From Nonlabens antarcticus (GTDB taxonomy: Bacteria > Bacteroidota > Bacteroidia > Flavobacteriales > Flavobacteriaceae): DNA of 64,000 nt. The translations under genes were made by a program, and so were the position numbers. The notes below the pieces were generated by a model. It was given only the letters and a program-made list of their open reading frames with translations. It searched no databases and was not told the DNA's origin. The stretch covers positions 310,001-374,000 of the forward strand of contig NZ_JADFCO010000065.1 of the NCBI RefSeq assembly GCF_015356755.1, given 5' to 3'. Shown here one piece after another: positions 36,807-45,190 of this stretch (the first letter of the stretch is position 1; each line of letters opens with the position of its first letter).

Positions 36807-37218
36807 AAGGCAATTTCAGTTTTATAAGCAGCTGTTCAAATCCCGCCGAATAATCTGGCGAACTGAATACTACTTTTTTACTATCGTTATAAATTTCAAT
36901 TTGACCAGCGTTATTGTGAGCTTTTTCGCTGGAGTTCATGCTGAGCGCAGCCGAAGTACGAAAGCGGTCTCCCACAAAGGTATTGATCAAAACAACATCA
37001 TCATAAGAAAGCTCTCGTCTTAACGTCTCTTGAGGGCTAAAAAACGCGATTTCGTTGTTCAAAAATCCCATTCGGTACTCTGTGCCATTTTTCATCATGA
37101 ATCTGATATTGAAATCTTGCGTATCAAATATGGAATTGATATTAGGTATGCTAGGTTCTAATTCTTTTTGACAAGAAATGATTAGGAGCAGAGGTAGTAG
37201 TAGGAAGAGGTTTTTCAT
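36784..37218 (-). CDS. Small lipoprotein overlapping hemB
   Basis: A 144-residue lipoprotein: MKNLFLLLPLLLIISC is a signal with Cys16 lipobox (LIISC). The rest is a short beta-rich domain without a family I know. Its C-terminal lysines are encoded within the first codons of hemB (23-base overlap, different frame). In the middle, residues around 87-97 (RTSAALSMNSS) are encoded by a dispersed repeat (36932-36959), so part of the protein is repeat-derived. The overlap with hemB suggests it is the first gene of a hemB operon, but a heme-related role is not indicated by the sequence. Confidence 0.65.
   Translation of the reverse strand: MKNLFLLLPLLLIISCQKELEPSIPNINSIFDTQDFNIRFMMKNGTEYRMGFLNNEIAFFSPQETLRRELSYDDVVLINTFVGDRFRTSAALSMNSSEKAHNNAGQIEIYNDSKKVVFSSPDYSAGFEQLLIKLKLPYVSTKKK
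36932..36959. repeat. Dispersed GAGCGCAG repeat inside a gene
   Basis: GAGTTCATGCTGAGCGCAGC followed by CGAAGTAC; the same GAGCGCAG core occurs at 40052, 40103 and 43730. Here it is read in frame inside the lipoprotein gene. Confidence 0.6.
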
Positions 37219-37660
37219 AGATTAAACGTAGTTCTTAATGGTTCGTAGAATCTTCCCGCTGATATAGAATGCCAGCTCCCTGACGTAAGATTCGCATCCC
37301 GGCTAGCTTTTACGAGAGGAATGCACAAGGATAGATTGTTCCTCGGTCTTTAGACCGATGCAATCAGGAGTGGTTGAAGGTGCAGCACCATTGAACCTAG
37401 CTCAGAGGTTACGTCCAAGCTCACGGCACCTTCAACCCATCCGTCTCACAATCAGCTATCGCTGATTTGTGATCCACCTTCCCTCTTTTTAGGGAAGGAG
37501 CTTTTTGTTTTTCAATTTCGGTAAAACAATAATGATATAATAATTATCATTCTGCGCTCGAATCTTAACCTCAAGGTTCTAACACGGTAAGATTTGCAAA
37601 TTTACTATTCCGCGTTCGACTTGGAACTTTCCGTCGGCATCGCGACATCTCATAAAACAT
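37219..37660. other. Gene-free fold-back repeat region
   Basis: A complete fold-back element: perfect 12-base arms GGTTGAAGGTGC (37372-37383) and GCACCTTCAACC (37426-37437), preceded by the inverse of the 6383/6612 repeat (GATGCAATCAGGAG at 37358) and followed by a hairpin (AATCAGC/GCTGATT at 37450) and CCTTCCCTCTTTTTAGGGAAGG (37478-37499). The last could terminate transcription into the TTTTTG tract that follows. Confidence 0.7.
37478..37507 (+). terminator. Terminator-like hairpin in the fold-back element
   Basis: CCTTCCCT and AGGGAAGG pair around CTTTTT; GAGCTTTTTG follows. No plus-strand gene ends nearby, so it may simply be a repeat. Confidence 0.4.
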
Positions 37661-38410
37661 CTAATTCTTTTTCAAAATCGTACTGCTCGCCTGCGCGGTA
37701 CACATCACGGTCAAATCTGCAATGTTAACGTGTGGAGGTCTTGTGATGGCAAAATGGATGACATCTGCAATATCCTCTGGTACAAGCGGTTCAAAGCCTT
37801 GATAAACTTTTTCGGCGCGATCGCTGTCACCCTTGAAACGCACTTCGCTGAAATTGGTGTGCACTAATCCTGGATTTACAGCGCCTACTCTGATGGAGTA
37901 AGGATTTAGGTCCAGTCGCATCCCTATGGTAATCGCATCCACCGCGTGTTTACTCCCACAATAAACGTTGCCTTTAGGGTACACTTCTTTTCCGGCCGTT
38001 GAACCTATATTAATAATATGTCCTGATTTGCGCTCTCGCATTTGCGGTATTACGGCATGACTCACATAAAGCAATCCTTTCACATTAATATCTATCATGG
38101 CATCCCAATCGTCTATACTTCCCGTATCGATGGGATCCAGACCGTGCGCATTTCCTGCATTATTGATCAAAACATCGATTTGTTGAAAGGCTTTGGAAAG
38201 GCTTCCAATTTTCTCCTGAATGACCTTTTTATCACGCACATCAAATTCCAGCGTGGTCACTTCGGTTAGCTTTCCCAGTTCTGATTGAAGATCGGCTAGT
38301 TTCTCGGTATTACGACCGCAGAGGATTAGTTTGAAGTTATTTTCAGCCAGCAAGTGCGCTGTGGCAAGGCCTATCCCGCTGGTGGCTCCTGTAATTAAAA
38401 CAGTTTTCAT
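37661..38410 (-). CDS. Short-chain dehydrogenase/reductase (YdfG-like)
   Basis: A 249-residue NAD(P)-dependent oxidoreductase from the ATG at 38410 (MKTVLITGATSGIGLATA). G8xxxG12xG14 binds the cofactor, N84 lies in NNAG, and the catalytic triad is S137, Y150 and K154 (YCGSKHAVDA). The VNPGLVHTNF segment and the C-terminal PPHVNIADLTVM resemble YdfG, which oxidises serine, 3-hydroxy acids or 3-hydroxypropionate; the substrate is inferred only. CAAAAGTA (38425-38432) is a -7-like box on the minus strand. Divergent from moxR. Confidence 0.88.
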   Translation of the reverse strand: MKTVLITGATSGIGLATAHLLAENNFKLILCGRNTEKLADLQSELGKLTEVTTLEFDVRDKKVIQEKIGSLSKAFQQIDVLINNAGNAHGLDPIDTGSIDDWDAMIDINVKGLLYVSHAVIPQMRERKSGHIINIGSTAGKEVYPKGNVYCGSKHAVDAITIGMRLDLNPYSIRVGAVNPGLVHTNFSEVRFKGDSDRAEKVYQGFEPLVPEDIADVIHFAITRPPHVNIADLTVMCTAQASSTILKKN

Positions 38411-38759
38411 GTTGTGGTTTTCCACAAAAGTAACGAGAAATCCTCAGCCATTTTCCCGGATTTATATAAGGTTCAGGATTAAACTTTCCACTGGGTTTTA
38501 AGTCTTACCAGCGTATTTCATGGGAGTTTGATGATTGTTGAAATTGCGCTTTCGCGAAAGCGTTACACCAATAATAATTTTGCTGGTAACTTGATAAAAG
38601 TTCAAAAGCGTTGAGCTTACTTCCATAAATCTCAAAAAAGACATTAAATAGGGTTGGTTATTCAGTCATTGATTTATAATTTTATCCTGATTTTAAGGCG
38701 TTAGCCACACAAGAACAAGTATTTTTAGACGTTAGAAACGAGTACCAAAATAGGAATAT
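38411..38759. other. Divergent intergenic region before moxR
   Basis: Contains the SDR -7 box and a palindrome copy (38547-38562). TATTTTTA at 38719 is a one-mismatch -7 candidate for moxR. Nothing else recognised. Confidence 0.5.
38547..38562. repeat. 16-base palindrome, copy 12
   Basis: Exact; in the divergent region between the SDR gene and moxR. Confidence 0.95.
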
Positions 38760-39764
38760 ATGAATCAGGAGCAACCGCCGGTGGATATTGCCAGTATCAA
38801 TGACAGAGTCCAGGCAGAAAGTGCCTTTATCACGCCACTCGTGGCCGAAATGAATAAGGTTATTGTGGGTCAACAATACATGATCGACCGATTATTAATA
38901 GGGCTTCTGGGCCGCGGACATATTCTTCTGGAAGGAGTTCCAGGTCTTGCAAAAACCCTAGCGATTACAACACTTTCACAGTGTGTGAGTGCCAGTTTCT
39001 CAAGGATTCAGTTTACACCAGACCTGCTACCGGCAGACGTCGTGGGTACACTGATCTATAACATGAAGGATGCCGATTTCTCCATACGTAAAGGGCCGAT
39101 TTTTGCCAACTTCGTTCTTGCAGACGAGATCAACCGGGCACCTGCTAAAGTGCAGTCTGCGCTTTTAGAGGCGATGCAGGAAAAGCAGGTGACGATAGGC
39201 GATACCACCTTTAAACTGGAGCGTCCATTCTTAGTAATGGCGACACAAAATCCAGTAGATCAGGAAGGAACCTACCCATTACCAGAAGCGCAGATGGACC
39301 GTTTTATGCTTAAAACCGTGATCGATTATCCGTCGATAGCTGATGAACAACATATCATGCGGGCTAACCTTAAGAAAGATTTTCCAACCCCTAATCCAGT
39401 TGTTTCCCCAGAACAGATTCTACGCGCTCAGGATGCGGTGGAATTGGTTTATATGGATGAAAAGATTGAAAAATATATTCTAGACATCATTTTTGCGACT
39501 CGATACCCGGAAAAATATAACTTACCTGATCTGAAACCATTGATCAGTTTTGGAGCATCGCCACGTGGATCGATCAATCTTGCCAAAGCTGCAAAATGCT
39601 ACGCATTTATCAAACGCCGCGGTTATGTTATTCCAGAAGATGTACGCGCCGTTGTACTAGACGTCCTGCGTCACAGAATAGGAATCACCTATGAAGCAGA
39701 AGCAGAGAATTACACCACAGAGGATATCGTGAACAAGATAGTTAATACGATTGAGGTACCGTAG
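38760..39764 (+). CDS. moxR: MoxR-family AAA+ ATPase
   Basis: A 334-residue cytoplasmic ATPase: Walker A G59VPGLAKT66, Walker B VLADEINRAP, sensor ATQNP and arginine-finger region TYPLPEAQMDRF. MoxR ATPases act as chaperone-like remodellers on VWA-domain partners; here these are the DUF58 and Bat proteins encoded downstream. It is the first gene of the bat locus, but a 357-base repeat-bearing gap separates it from the next gene, where most relatives have a tight operon. Confidence 0.95.
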   Translation: MNQEQPPVDIASINDRVQAESAFITPLVAEMNKVIVGQQYMIDRLLIGLLGRGHILLEGVPGLAKTLAITTLSQCVSASFSRIQFTPDLLPADVVGTLIYNMKDADFSIRKGPIFANFVLADEINRAPAKVQSALLEAMQEKQVTIGDTTFKLERPFLVMATQNPVDQEGTYPLPEAQMDRFMLKTVIDYPSIADEQHIMRANLKKDFPTPNPVVSPEQILRAQDAVELVYMDEKIEKYILDIIFATRYPEKYNLPDLKPLISFGASPRGSINLAKAAKCYAFIKRRGYVIPEDVRAVVLDVLRHRIGITYEAEAENYTTEDIVNKIVNTIEVP

Positions 39765-40121
39765 CGAGTTATGAGTTCGAAGTTATGAGTTCAGAGTTTT
39801 CTGTTATGACTTATGACTGCAGAGTTATGAGGATTTTTAAAATTCCAAATTCCAAAAACAAACAAACAAAAACTCATCTGTTCGCCGCAGGCGGACATCT
39901 TCCCAAAGGGAAGAGGTTTTAAAAAAGGAATACAATATTGAAATTAACTTGTTTTCCCTTTTGGGAAATGTCCAAGGGATAATGGGGACAGCGCCCGAGT
40001 AAAAACATTACAGTGAAAGATCTTAATACTTTGTACATAATACTCAATACTGCGAGCGCAGCGAGCATAAAAATCTAATTACTAACTACTACATACTAAA
40101 TACTGCGAGCGCAGCCAGCAA
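39765..40121. other. Repeat-bearing gap inside the bat locus
   Basis: GTTATGAGTTC recurs at 39769-39790 and GTTATGA at 39810-39830; CCGCAGG...and CTTCCCAAAGGGAAG form small hairpins (39890-39915); and TACTGCGAGCGCAGCGAGC (40048) recurs as TACTGCGAGCGCAGCCAGC (40101), the second copy ending one base before the DUF58 start codon context. No gene. Confidence 0.65.
40048..40119. repeat. Direct repeat pair of the GAGCGCAG family
   Basis: Two 19-base copies, 53 bases apart, that differ at one position. The second sits directly upstream of the DUF58 ATG (40122), where the ribosome would bind. Confidence 0.7.
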
Positions 40122-40985
40122 ATGGACACTAAAGAACTCCTTAAAAAAGTACGCAAGATCGAGATCAAGACTCGGCGGTTGAGCGATGCCGTTTTTGGAG
40201 GCGAATACCACAGCGCCTTCAAAGGTCGTGGTATGACTTTTAGCGAGGTGCGTCAATACCAGTATGGCGATGATGTACGTAATATCGATTGGAATGTTAC
40301 AGCGAGATATTCGGAACCTTATATTAAAGTTTTTGAAGAGGAGCGGGAGCTAACGTTAATGTTAGTTGCAGATGTGAGCGGTTCGACAATGTTCGGAACT
40401 CAGGAACAGATGAAGCGGGAAATTATTACAGAAATCAGCGCAACACTTGCTTTTAGTGCCTTGCAGAACAATGATAAAGTAGGATTGTTGTTATTTTCTG
40501 ACCAGGTAGAATTGTTTCTCCCTCCCAAAAAAGGGAAATTCTACATTTTGAGAATTATTAGGGAATTGCTAGAATTCCAGCCGAAACATAAAACGACCAA
40601 TATGGCCGCTGCGATGGAATACCTGGGCGGTGTGCTCAAGAAAAAAGCCATCGTTTTTGTGATGTCTGACTTTATGAGCGCCGATTATCAGAAATCGCTA
40701 CAGATCGTGGGACGCAAGCACGATGTTACTGGAATCAGGGTGTTTGACAGTCGGGAAGAAGAGTTGCCAGCGATGGGATTGGTTCCTTTTGTAGATCAGG
40801 AAACTGGCCAGCAACGCATTATTAATACGGGTTCGCGATCGGTGCGCACTAAATATGCGGCGCATTTTAAAGAAAATGCCGCCTACTTCAAAACTGCGTT
40901 TACAAAAGCTGATGCCGGCGCGATCGACTTAGAAACGAGAGATAATTATACTACAAAACTTTTAGGATACTTTAAAAGACGATGA
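40122..40985 (+). CDS. DUF58 domain protein of the aerotolerance locus
   Basis: A 287-residue protein without membrane segments. The DUF58 signature YQYGDDVRNIDWNVTAR (about residues 47-63) is followed by a VWA-like domain with the metal site DVSGSTMFGT. In Bacteroidota it is always the partner of MoxR and probably links it to the membrane VWA proteins. Its stop overlaps the next ATG by four bases (ATGA at 40982-40985), so the downstream gene is translationally coupled. Confidence 0.93.
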   Translation: MDTKELLKKVRKIEIKTRRLSDAVFGGEYHSAFKGRGMTFSEVRQYQYGDDVRNIDWNVTARYSEPYIKVFEEERELTLMLVADVSGSTMFGTQEQMKREIITEISATLAFSALQNNDKVGLLLFSDQVELFLPPKKGKFYILRIIRELLEFQPKHKTTNMAAAMEYLGGVLKKKAIVFVMSDFMSADYQKSLQIVGRKHDVTGIRVFDSREEELPAMGLVPFVDQETGQQRIINTGSRSVRTKYAAHFKENAAYFKTAFTKADAGAIDLETRDNYTTKLLGYFKRR

Positions 40986-42625
40986 GAAGACTGCTATCCT
41001 TATACCTACTGCTACTCGCTGCAATGCCAGCTATAGCTCAATCGACTAAGATTGTTACGACTAAAATTGACCGCGACAGCATCATGATGGGCGAGGAAAT
41101 CAAGGTTCAGGTGACCGTTGAGGCGACACCACAGGACCTGGTTGTTTTTCCCATCCAGCAAGCGATGGGTGCTCTCGAGGTGATCGAGGATTATCCGGTG
41201 GATACCATCCGCAAGAATGATAAGTTGCAATTATTCAAGCAGTACGGTATCACACAATTTGACAGCGGGAACTATTACATACCGCGATTGAAGATAATTT
41301 TCAATAGCAAAGAATTATTTACGGATAGCTTGCTTGTAAAGGTGCGCGAGGTGCAAACCGACACGACCGTCCAGAAAATGTTCCCTATTAAGGCAGATAT
41401 TGATAACGATTATGAGCGACCGTTCAATTATTATGCGTTATTAATTCTACTGTTGTGGATTCCACTGGGGATTTTGTTTTGGTGGCTTTCGCGAAAGCGA
41501 ACTCGTAAGACGTATGAGCAAACCTTACCGGCTTATGAATGGACGAAGTACCGTCTGGAAAATCTGGCCGAAAGTGGACTCGCCGAAGACCGGGAATGGA
41601 AAGAATATTATACGGAACTGACTTATGTGGTGCGGCGCTACATCGATACTAAAGTGTATGGACAGGCACTGGAAAGCACTACGGATCAGCTGATTGAAAA
41701 TATAGAGAGTGAGACGGCGGCCAAAGGGGTTTCCATCACTGATAAGACCAAAGATCGTTTGCAAGTCCTTCTTAAAAAGGCAGATCTGATCAAATTTGCC
41801 GGGATGACTGGGGATGGGATTTCTGCCAAGGAAGATCGTCAGACCGCTAACGATATCATTTACAACATCCATCAGGTGCTGCCGCCACCGTCTGAGGAGG
41901 AATTGCTGCAGGACGTGAAATACCGAAAGTCACAGGATAGAAAGCGCAAGGTTAGAAAAGTGCTGATGTATATCGCTGGTGTAATTCTAGGATTAGCGAT
42001 TGCCGTGGCTGCGTGGATCGTCTTTGTAGGCTATGAGAATGTAAAGGACCAGATATTAGGCAATCAACTGCGGGAATATTATGAGGGAACACGTTACATC
42101 AGTAGTTATGGGGTTCCTGAGGTAACATTAACGACACCGGAGATTTTAGAGCGCAGGGAAAACCTTCCGATGAGCGCCCAGTTTAAACAGGCGACCACCA
42201 GTCTGGATGGTTTTGCATTGAACAGTATGGATGATGATCTGTTTATGACGTTAATTACTTTCCAGATCAAAGGCGAGGGCCTTAAGGAAGGCGAGCAATT
42301 GCCTAAAGAAGTAATTACAGAACCTATCTATAAAAGTTTTGAGGATCAAGGGGCGACGAATATTCTAATGCTGGACGAGCCTGCAGAGCGCAACGGAATC
42401 AAAGGATTGAAACTGGAAGGAACTTTTGACTACGACGGAAAACAATATGAATATGAAGGTTATCTGTTTGCAAACGGAGCCTCGATCCAGCAAGTTATTA
42501 TTGGACATGTTAAAGATGAAACTGCGGAAACCGATAAACAGTACGGACGATTGCTGCAAGAGCAAATTATCGCTTCCATGCAATTGAAACAACCACAACC
42601 AGAGGTAAAAGAGAAAGCGGAATGA
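40982..42625 (+). CDS. Bat-locus membrane protein, BatD/DUF4381-like N-terminal half
   Basis: A 547-residue exported protein: signal peptide (1-19, ending AIAQ), a periplasmic beta-domain (about 20-145) resembling BatD, a transmembrane helix (ALLILLLWIPLGILFWWLS, about 150-168), a cytoplasmic segment with WTKYRLENL...WKEYYTELTYVVRRYID of DUF4381 type (about 175-320), a second helix (IAGVILGLAIAVAAWIVFVG) and a second periplasmic domain of about 190 residues. The palindrome core GCTTTCGCGAAAGC (41485-41498) is read as LSRKR just inside the membrane, where positive charges suit the topology. The stop overlaps the next start. Confidence 0.78.
   Translation: MRRLLSLYLLLLAAMPAIAQSTKIVTTKIDRDSIMMGEEIKVQVTVEATPQDLVVFPIQQAMGALEVIEDYPVDTIRKNDKLQLFKQYGITQFDSGNYYIPRLKIIFNSKELFTDSLLVKVREVQTDTTVQKMFPIKADIDNDYERPFNYYALLILLLWIPLGILFWWLSRKRTRKTYEQTLPAYEWTKYRLENLAESGLAEDREWKEYYTELTYVVRRYIDTKVYGQALESTTDQLIENIESETAAKGVSITDKTKDRLQVLLKKADLIKFAGMTGDGISAKEDRQTANDIIYNIHQVLPPPSEEELLQDVKYRKSQDRKRKVRKVLMYIAGVILGLAIAVAAWIVFVGYENVKDQILGNQLREYYEGTRYISSYGVPEVTLTTPEILERRENLPMSAQFKQATTSLDGFALNSMDDDLFMTLITFQIKGEGLKEGEQLPKEVITEPIYKSFEDQGATNILMLDEPAERNGIKGLKLEGTFDYDGKQYEYEGYLFANGASIQQVIIGHVKDETAETDKQYGRLLQEQIIASMQLKQPQPEVKEKAE
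41485..41498. repeat. Palindrome, copy 13 (14-base core, in gene)
   Basis: GCTTTCGCGAAAGC, exact core; the outermost base pair is lost (G in place of C on the left). Read as LSRKR in the BatD/DUF4381-like protein. Confidence 0.9.
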
Positions 42626-43635
42626 TGCAATGGTGGAATAAAATGGAGTTCGTGGACCCACAGATGTTTTGGTTGCTGTTGTTGCTGCCATTGATCATAG
42701 GCTATTACGTCTGGCAAGGCAAAAAGCAGAATGCAGATGTGCACATCTCATCACTTAAGGGTTTTGAGGGGTCGGATTCATTACTGGCCAAGTTGCGTCC
42801 CATGCTGCTGGTATTGCGATTGCTGGCACTTGCATTTATTATTGCAGGACTTGCAAGACCACAATCTACAGATGTGAATACAAAAACCAGTACGACTGAA
42901 GGAATTGACATTGTTCTAGCGGTGGATGTTAGTGCGAGCATGCTTGCTCAAGACCTGAAGCCGGACCGACTAGAAGCCACGAAACGTGTTGCGCTAGACT
43001 TTATAGAAGGACGTCCCAGTGATAGAATTGGCGTCGTAGTGTATGCAGGAGAAAGCTATACAAAGACGCCCATTACCACAGATCAGGGAATTACCAGACG
43101 CGCGGTGGAAGGCATTGAATATAACAATGTTCTAGAGAATGGAACTGCAATAGGAATGGGGCTTGCGACATCAGTGAACCGATTGAAAGAAAGCTTGTCT
43201 GACAGTAAAGTGATTATTTTAATGACAGACGGTGTGAACAATGCGGGATTTATCGACCCTAAAATTGCGTCGGAATTGGCTGTGGAATTTGGTATTAAAG
43301 TGTACACCATAGGAATAGGCACGAATGGAAACGCTCCATCACCAGTTGCTCAAAATCCGAATGGCAGTTTTCGCTTTGCGATGGCACCCGTAGAAATTGA
43401 TGAAGGATTGATGAAACAGATTGCAGCAGATACTGGCGGAAAATACTATCGTGCTAGCAGCAATAGCAAGCTACAAGAGATTTATGACGAGATCGACCAG
43501 CTAGAAAAAACGGAAGTAGAGGAATTCAAATTCTATAATATTCAAGAAATGTTTAGACCGCTGGTATTGATCGCTTTGGGGTTATTAGGGATTGAGATGT
43601 TATTGAGGTATACGTTGTTTAGAACTGCGGCGTAG
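42622..43635 (+). CDS. batA: VWA-domain aerotolerance protein BatA
   Basis: A 337-residue inner-membrane protein: two N-terminal helices (about 15-31 and 60-77), a VWA domain with complete MIDAS D102VSAS106 and the later TDG motif (LMTDGVNN), and a C-terminal helix (FRPLVLIALGLLGIEMLL). The VWA domain should face the cytoplasm side of the MoxR/DUF58 partners or the periplasm; the topology in the family is debated. The ATG at 42622 overlaps the upstream stop; an internal ATG (42643, MEFVDP) is a possible alternative. Confidence 0.9.
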   Translation: MMQWWNKMEFVDPQMFWLLLLLPLIIGYYVWQGKKQNADVHISSLKGFEGSDSLLAKLRPMLLVLRLLALAFIIAGLARPQSTDVNTKTSTTEGIDIVLAVDVSASMLAQDLKPDRLEATKRVALDFIEGRPSDRIGVVVYAGESYTKTPITTDQGITRRAVEGIEYNNVLENGTAIGMGLATSVNRLKESLSDSKVIILMTDGVNNAGFIDPKIASELAVEFGIKVYTIGIGTNGNAPSPVAQNPNGSFRFAMAPVEIDEGLMKQIAADTGGKYYRASSNSKLQEIYDEIDQLEKTEVEEFKFYNIQEMFRPLVLIALGLLGIEMLLRYTLFRTAA

Positions 43636-43722
43636 GTTTGGTTAACAGTTACTGATTGTCTGTTATCAGATGTCAGTCTGAGTTTTATTGAAGAATCAAG
43701 ATACTAAAAAAGAGAAAACAAT

Positions 43723-43746
43723 GTCAGTTCGAGCGCAGTCGAGAAC
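43723..43746. repeat. GAGCGCAG repeat between batA and the intruding small gene
   Basis: GTCAGTTCGAGCGCAGTCGA followed by GAAC; imperfect palindrome GTTCGAGCGCAGTCGAGAAC. This form is very common between genes in Bacteroidota. Confidence 0.6.
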
Positions 43747-43770
43747 AGTTCAGTTAGTACTAAGGAAGAA

Positions 43771-44148
43771 ATGAAAAATATAATTACACTATTGATTCTA
43801 GGAGTTGCGCTTTCAATGAATGCACAAACGTCTGATTCATTGCAAACCACCAACAAACCAACTCAAAACTTCAACTCGGTTTTTGATGGGTATAAATATT
43901 CGTTGGATCTGAAAAATACGGTTAATGCAAAAAGTAAGTTGGCTTTTTCATCATACAACAAAACGACACGGTTGAATGATTTTTCCTTTATCAAGAATGA
44001 TAGTTTGGTTTATGTGAAATCAAACGTGGTTTTGGAGAATAATTTTAGAGGAAGTAAGATTGATTCGTTTAATCCTTATGGAGTTGTGGATGTGAAGTAT
44101 GGAATATTATTAGGTGCAATAAAATCAGTATTAAATAGCAAACAGTAA
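43771..44148 (+). CDS. Small secreted protein inserted in the bat operon
   Basis: A 125-residue exported protein (MKNIITLLILGVALSMNAQ signal). The mature part is Asn/Ser/Lys-rich with YKYSLDLKNTVNAKSKLAF and no family I know. It breaks the usual batA-batB adjacency, is more AT-rich than both neighbours, has a 135-base gap with a dispersed repeat before it, and ends 13 bases before batB. Real expression is likely because the operon continues through it and the signal peptide is intact. Confidence 0.6.
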   Translation: MKNIITLLILGVALSMNAQTSDSLQTTNKPTQNFNSVFDGYKYSLDLKNTVNAKSKLAFSSYNKTTRLNDFSFIKNDSLVYVKSNVVLENNFRGSKIDSFNPYGVVDVKYGILLGAIKSVLNSKQ

Positions 44149-44161
44149 TTACAGATATTTA

Positions 44162-45190
44162 ATGATACTAGAAGAAAAAATATATTTCTGGCTGCTGCTT
44201 GCGATTCCCGTGATCGTGGTGCTGTTCTTGGGGCTTTCGTTCTGGAGGTTTAGGGCGCAGCGCAAGTTTGCGACGGTAGAAATGTTGAAGCATTTGATTC
44301 CTGATCGTTCGTGGTTTAAGCCCATTTTGAAGTTGGTGACCATTTGCGTAGCGGTAGTTTTTATTGTGATTGCATTAGTCAATCCTAAGGCGGGAACAAA
44401 GCTAGAAACCGTGGATCGTGAGGGAGTAGATATTGTTTTTGCGGTGGATGTTTCAAAGTCGATGCTTGCTGAGGATATTGCGCCCAGTCGTCTGCAAAAA
44501 TCACAGCAACTAGTGACCCAAATCATCAATAATCTGGGGAGTGACCGCATCGGGTTGATCGCTTATGCGGGAAGTGCGGTGCCACAATTACCGATCACCA
44601 CCGATTATGGTAGCGCTAAAATGTTCCTTCAAGCGCTTAACACAGACTTGATTTCCAGTCAGGGAACCGCAATTTCAGAGGCCATACAACTGGCCGAAAG
44701 TTATTACAGTGAGGATAGTAAGGCGTCTAAAGTTCTCGTTATCATTAGTGATGGGGAAGACCACGAGGGCGAGGCAATCTCTATGGCAGAAAATGCTGCA
44801 GACGAAGGTGTGCGCATCATTACTATAGGTGTAGGAACAGAAAAGGGTGGTACGATTCCAGAGAAAAGGAATGGTATCACGCAATCCTTCAAAAAGGATA
44901 ATGAAGGCAATACAGTTATCACAAAACTGGATTCTAAAACTTTAAAGGAAATCGCAGACGCAGGCAACGGGATTTATATCAATGGTACGATTACTGCAGA
45001 TGCTGTAGAGGCTTTACAAGAGGAGCTTTCTGGGATAGATAAGGTCGCTTTTGAGTCCCAACAGTATGCCGATTTTGTATCACAGTTCCAGTGGTTTTTA
45101 GGGATAGGGCTATTTTTCCTGATTTTGGAAATGTTTTATAGCAATAGAAAAACCTGGTGGATCAAAAAACTAAACTTGTTCAATGAATAA
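44162..45190 (+). CDS. batB: VWA-domain aerotolerance protein BatB
   Basis: A 342-residue inner-membrane protein with the same plan as BatA: two N-terminal helices (8-28, 54-73), VWA domain with MIDAS D96VSKS100 and ISDGEDHEGEA, and a C-terminal helix (FLGIGLFFLILEMFY). BatA and BatB are thought to interact with BatC-E in the envelope; loss of the locus reduces oxygen tolerance in Bacteroides. It overlaps batC by eight bases. Confidence 0.9.
   Translation: MILEEKIYFWLLLAIPVIVVLFLGLSFWRFRAQRKFATVEMLKHLIPDRSWFKPILKLVTICVAVVFIVIALVNPKAGTKLETVDREGVDIVFAVDVSKSMLAEDIAPSRLQKSQQLVTQIINNLGSDRIGLIAYAGSAVPQLPITTDYGSAKMFLQALNTDLISSQGTAISEAIQLAESYYSEDSKASKVLVIISDGEDHEGEAISMAENAADEGVRIITIGVGTEKGGTIPEKRNGITQSFKKDNEGNTVITKLDSKTLKEIADAGNGIYINGTITADAVEALQEELSGIDKVAFESQQYADFVSQFQWFLGIGLFFLILEMFYSNRKTWWIKKLNLFNE

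Noticed and set aside
40048-40119. CRISPR-like array
   Set aside because: Only two copies of a 19-base repeat with one spacer and no cas genes.
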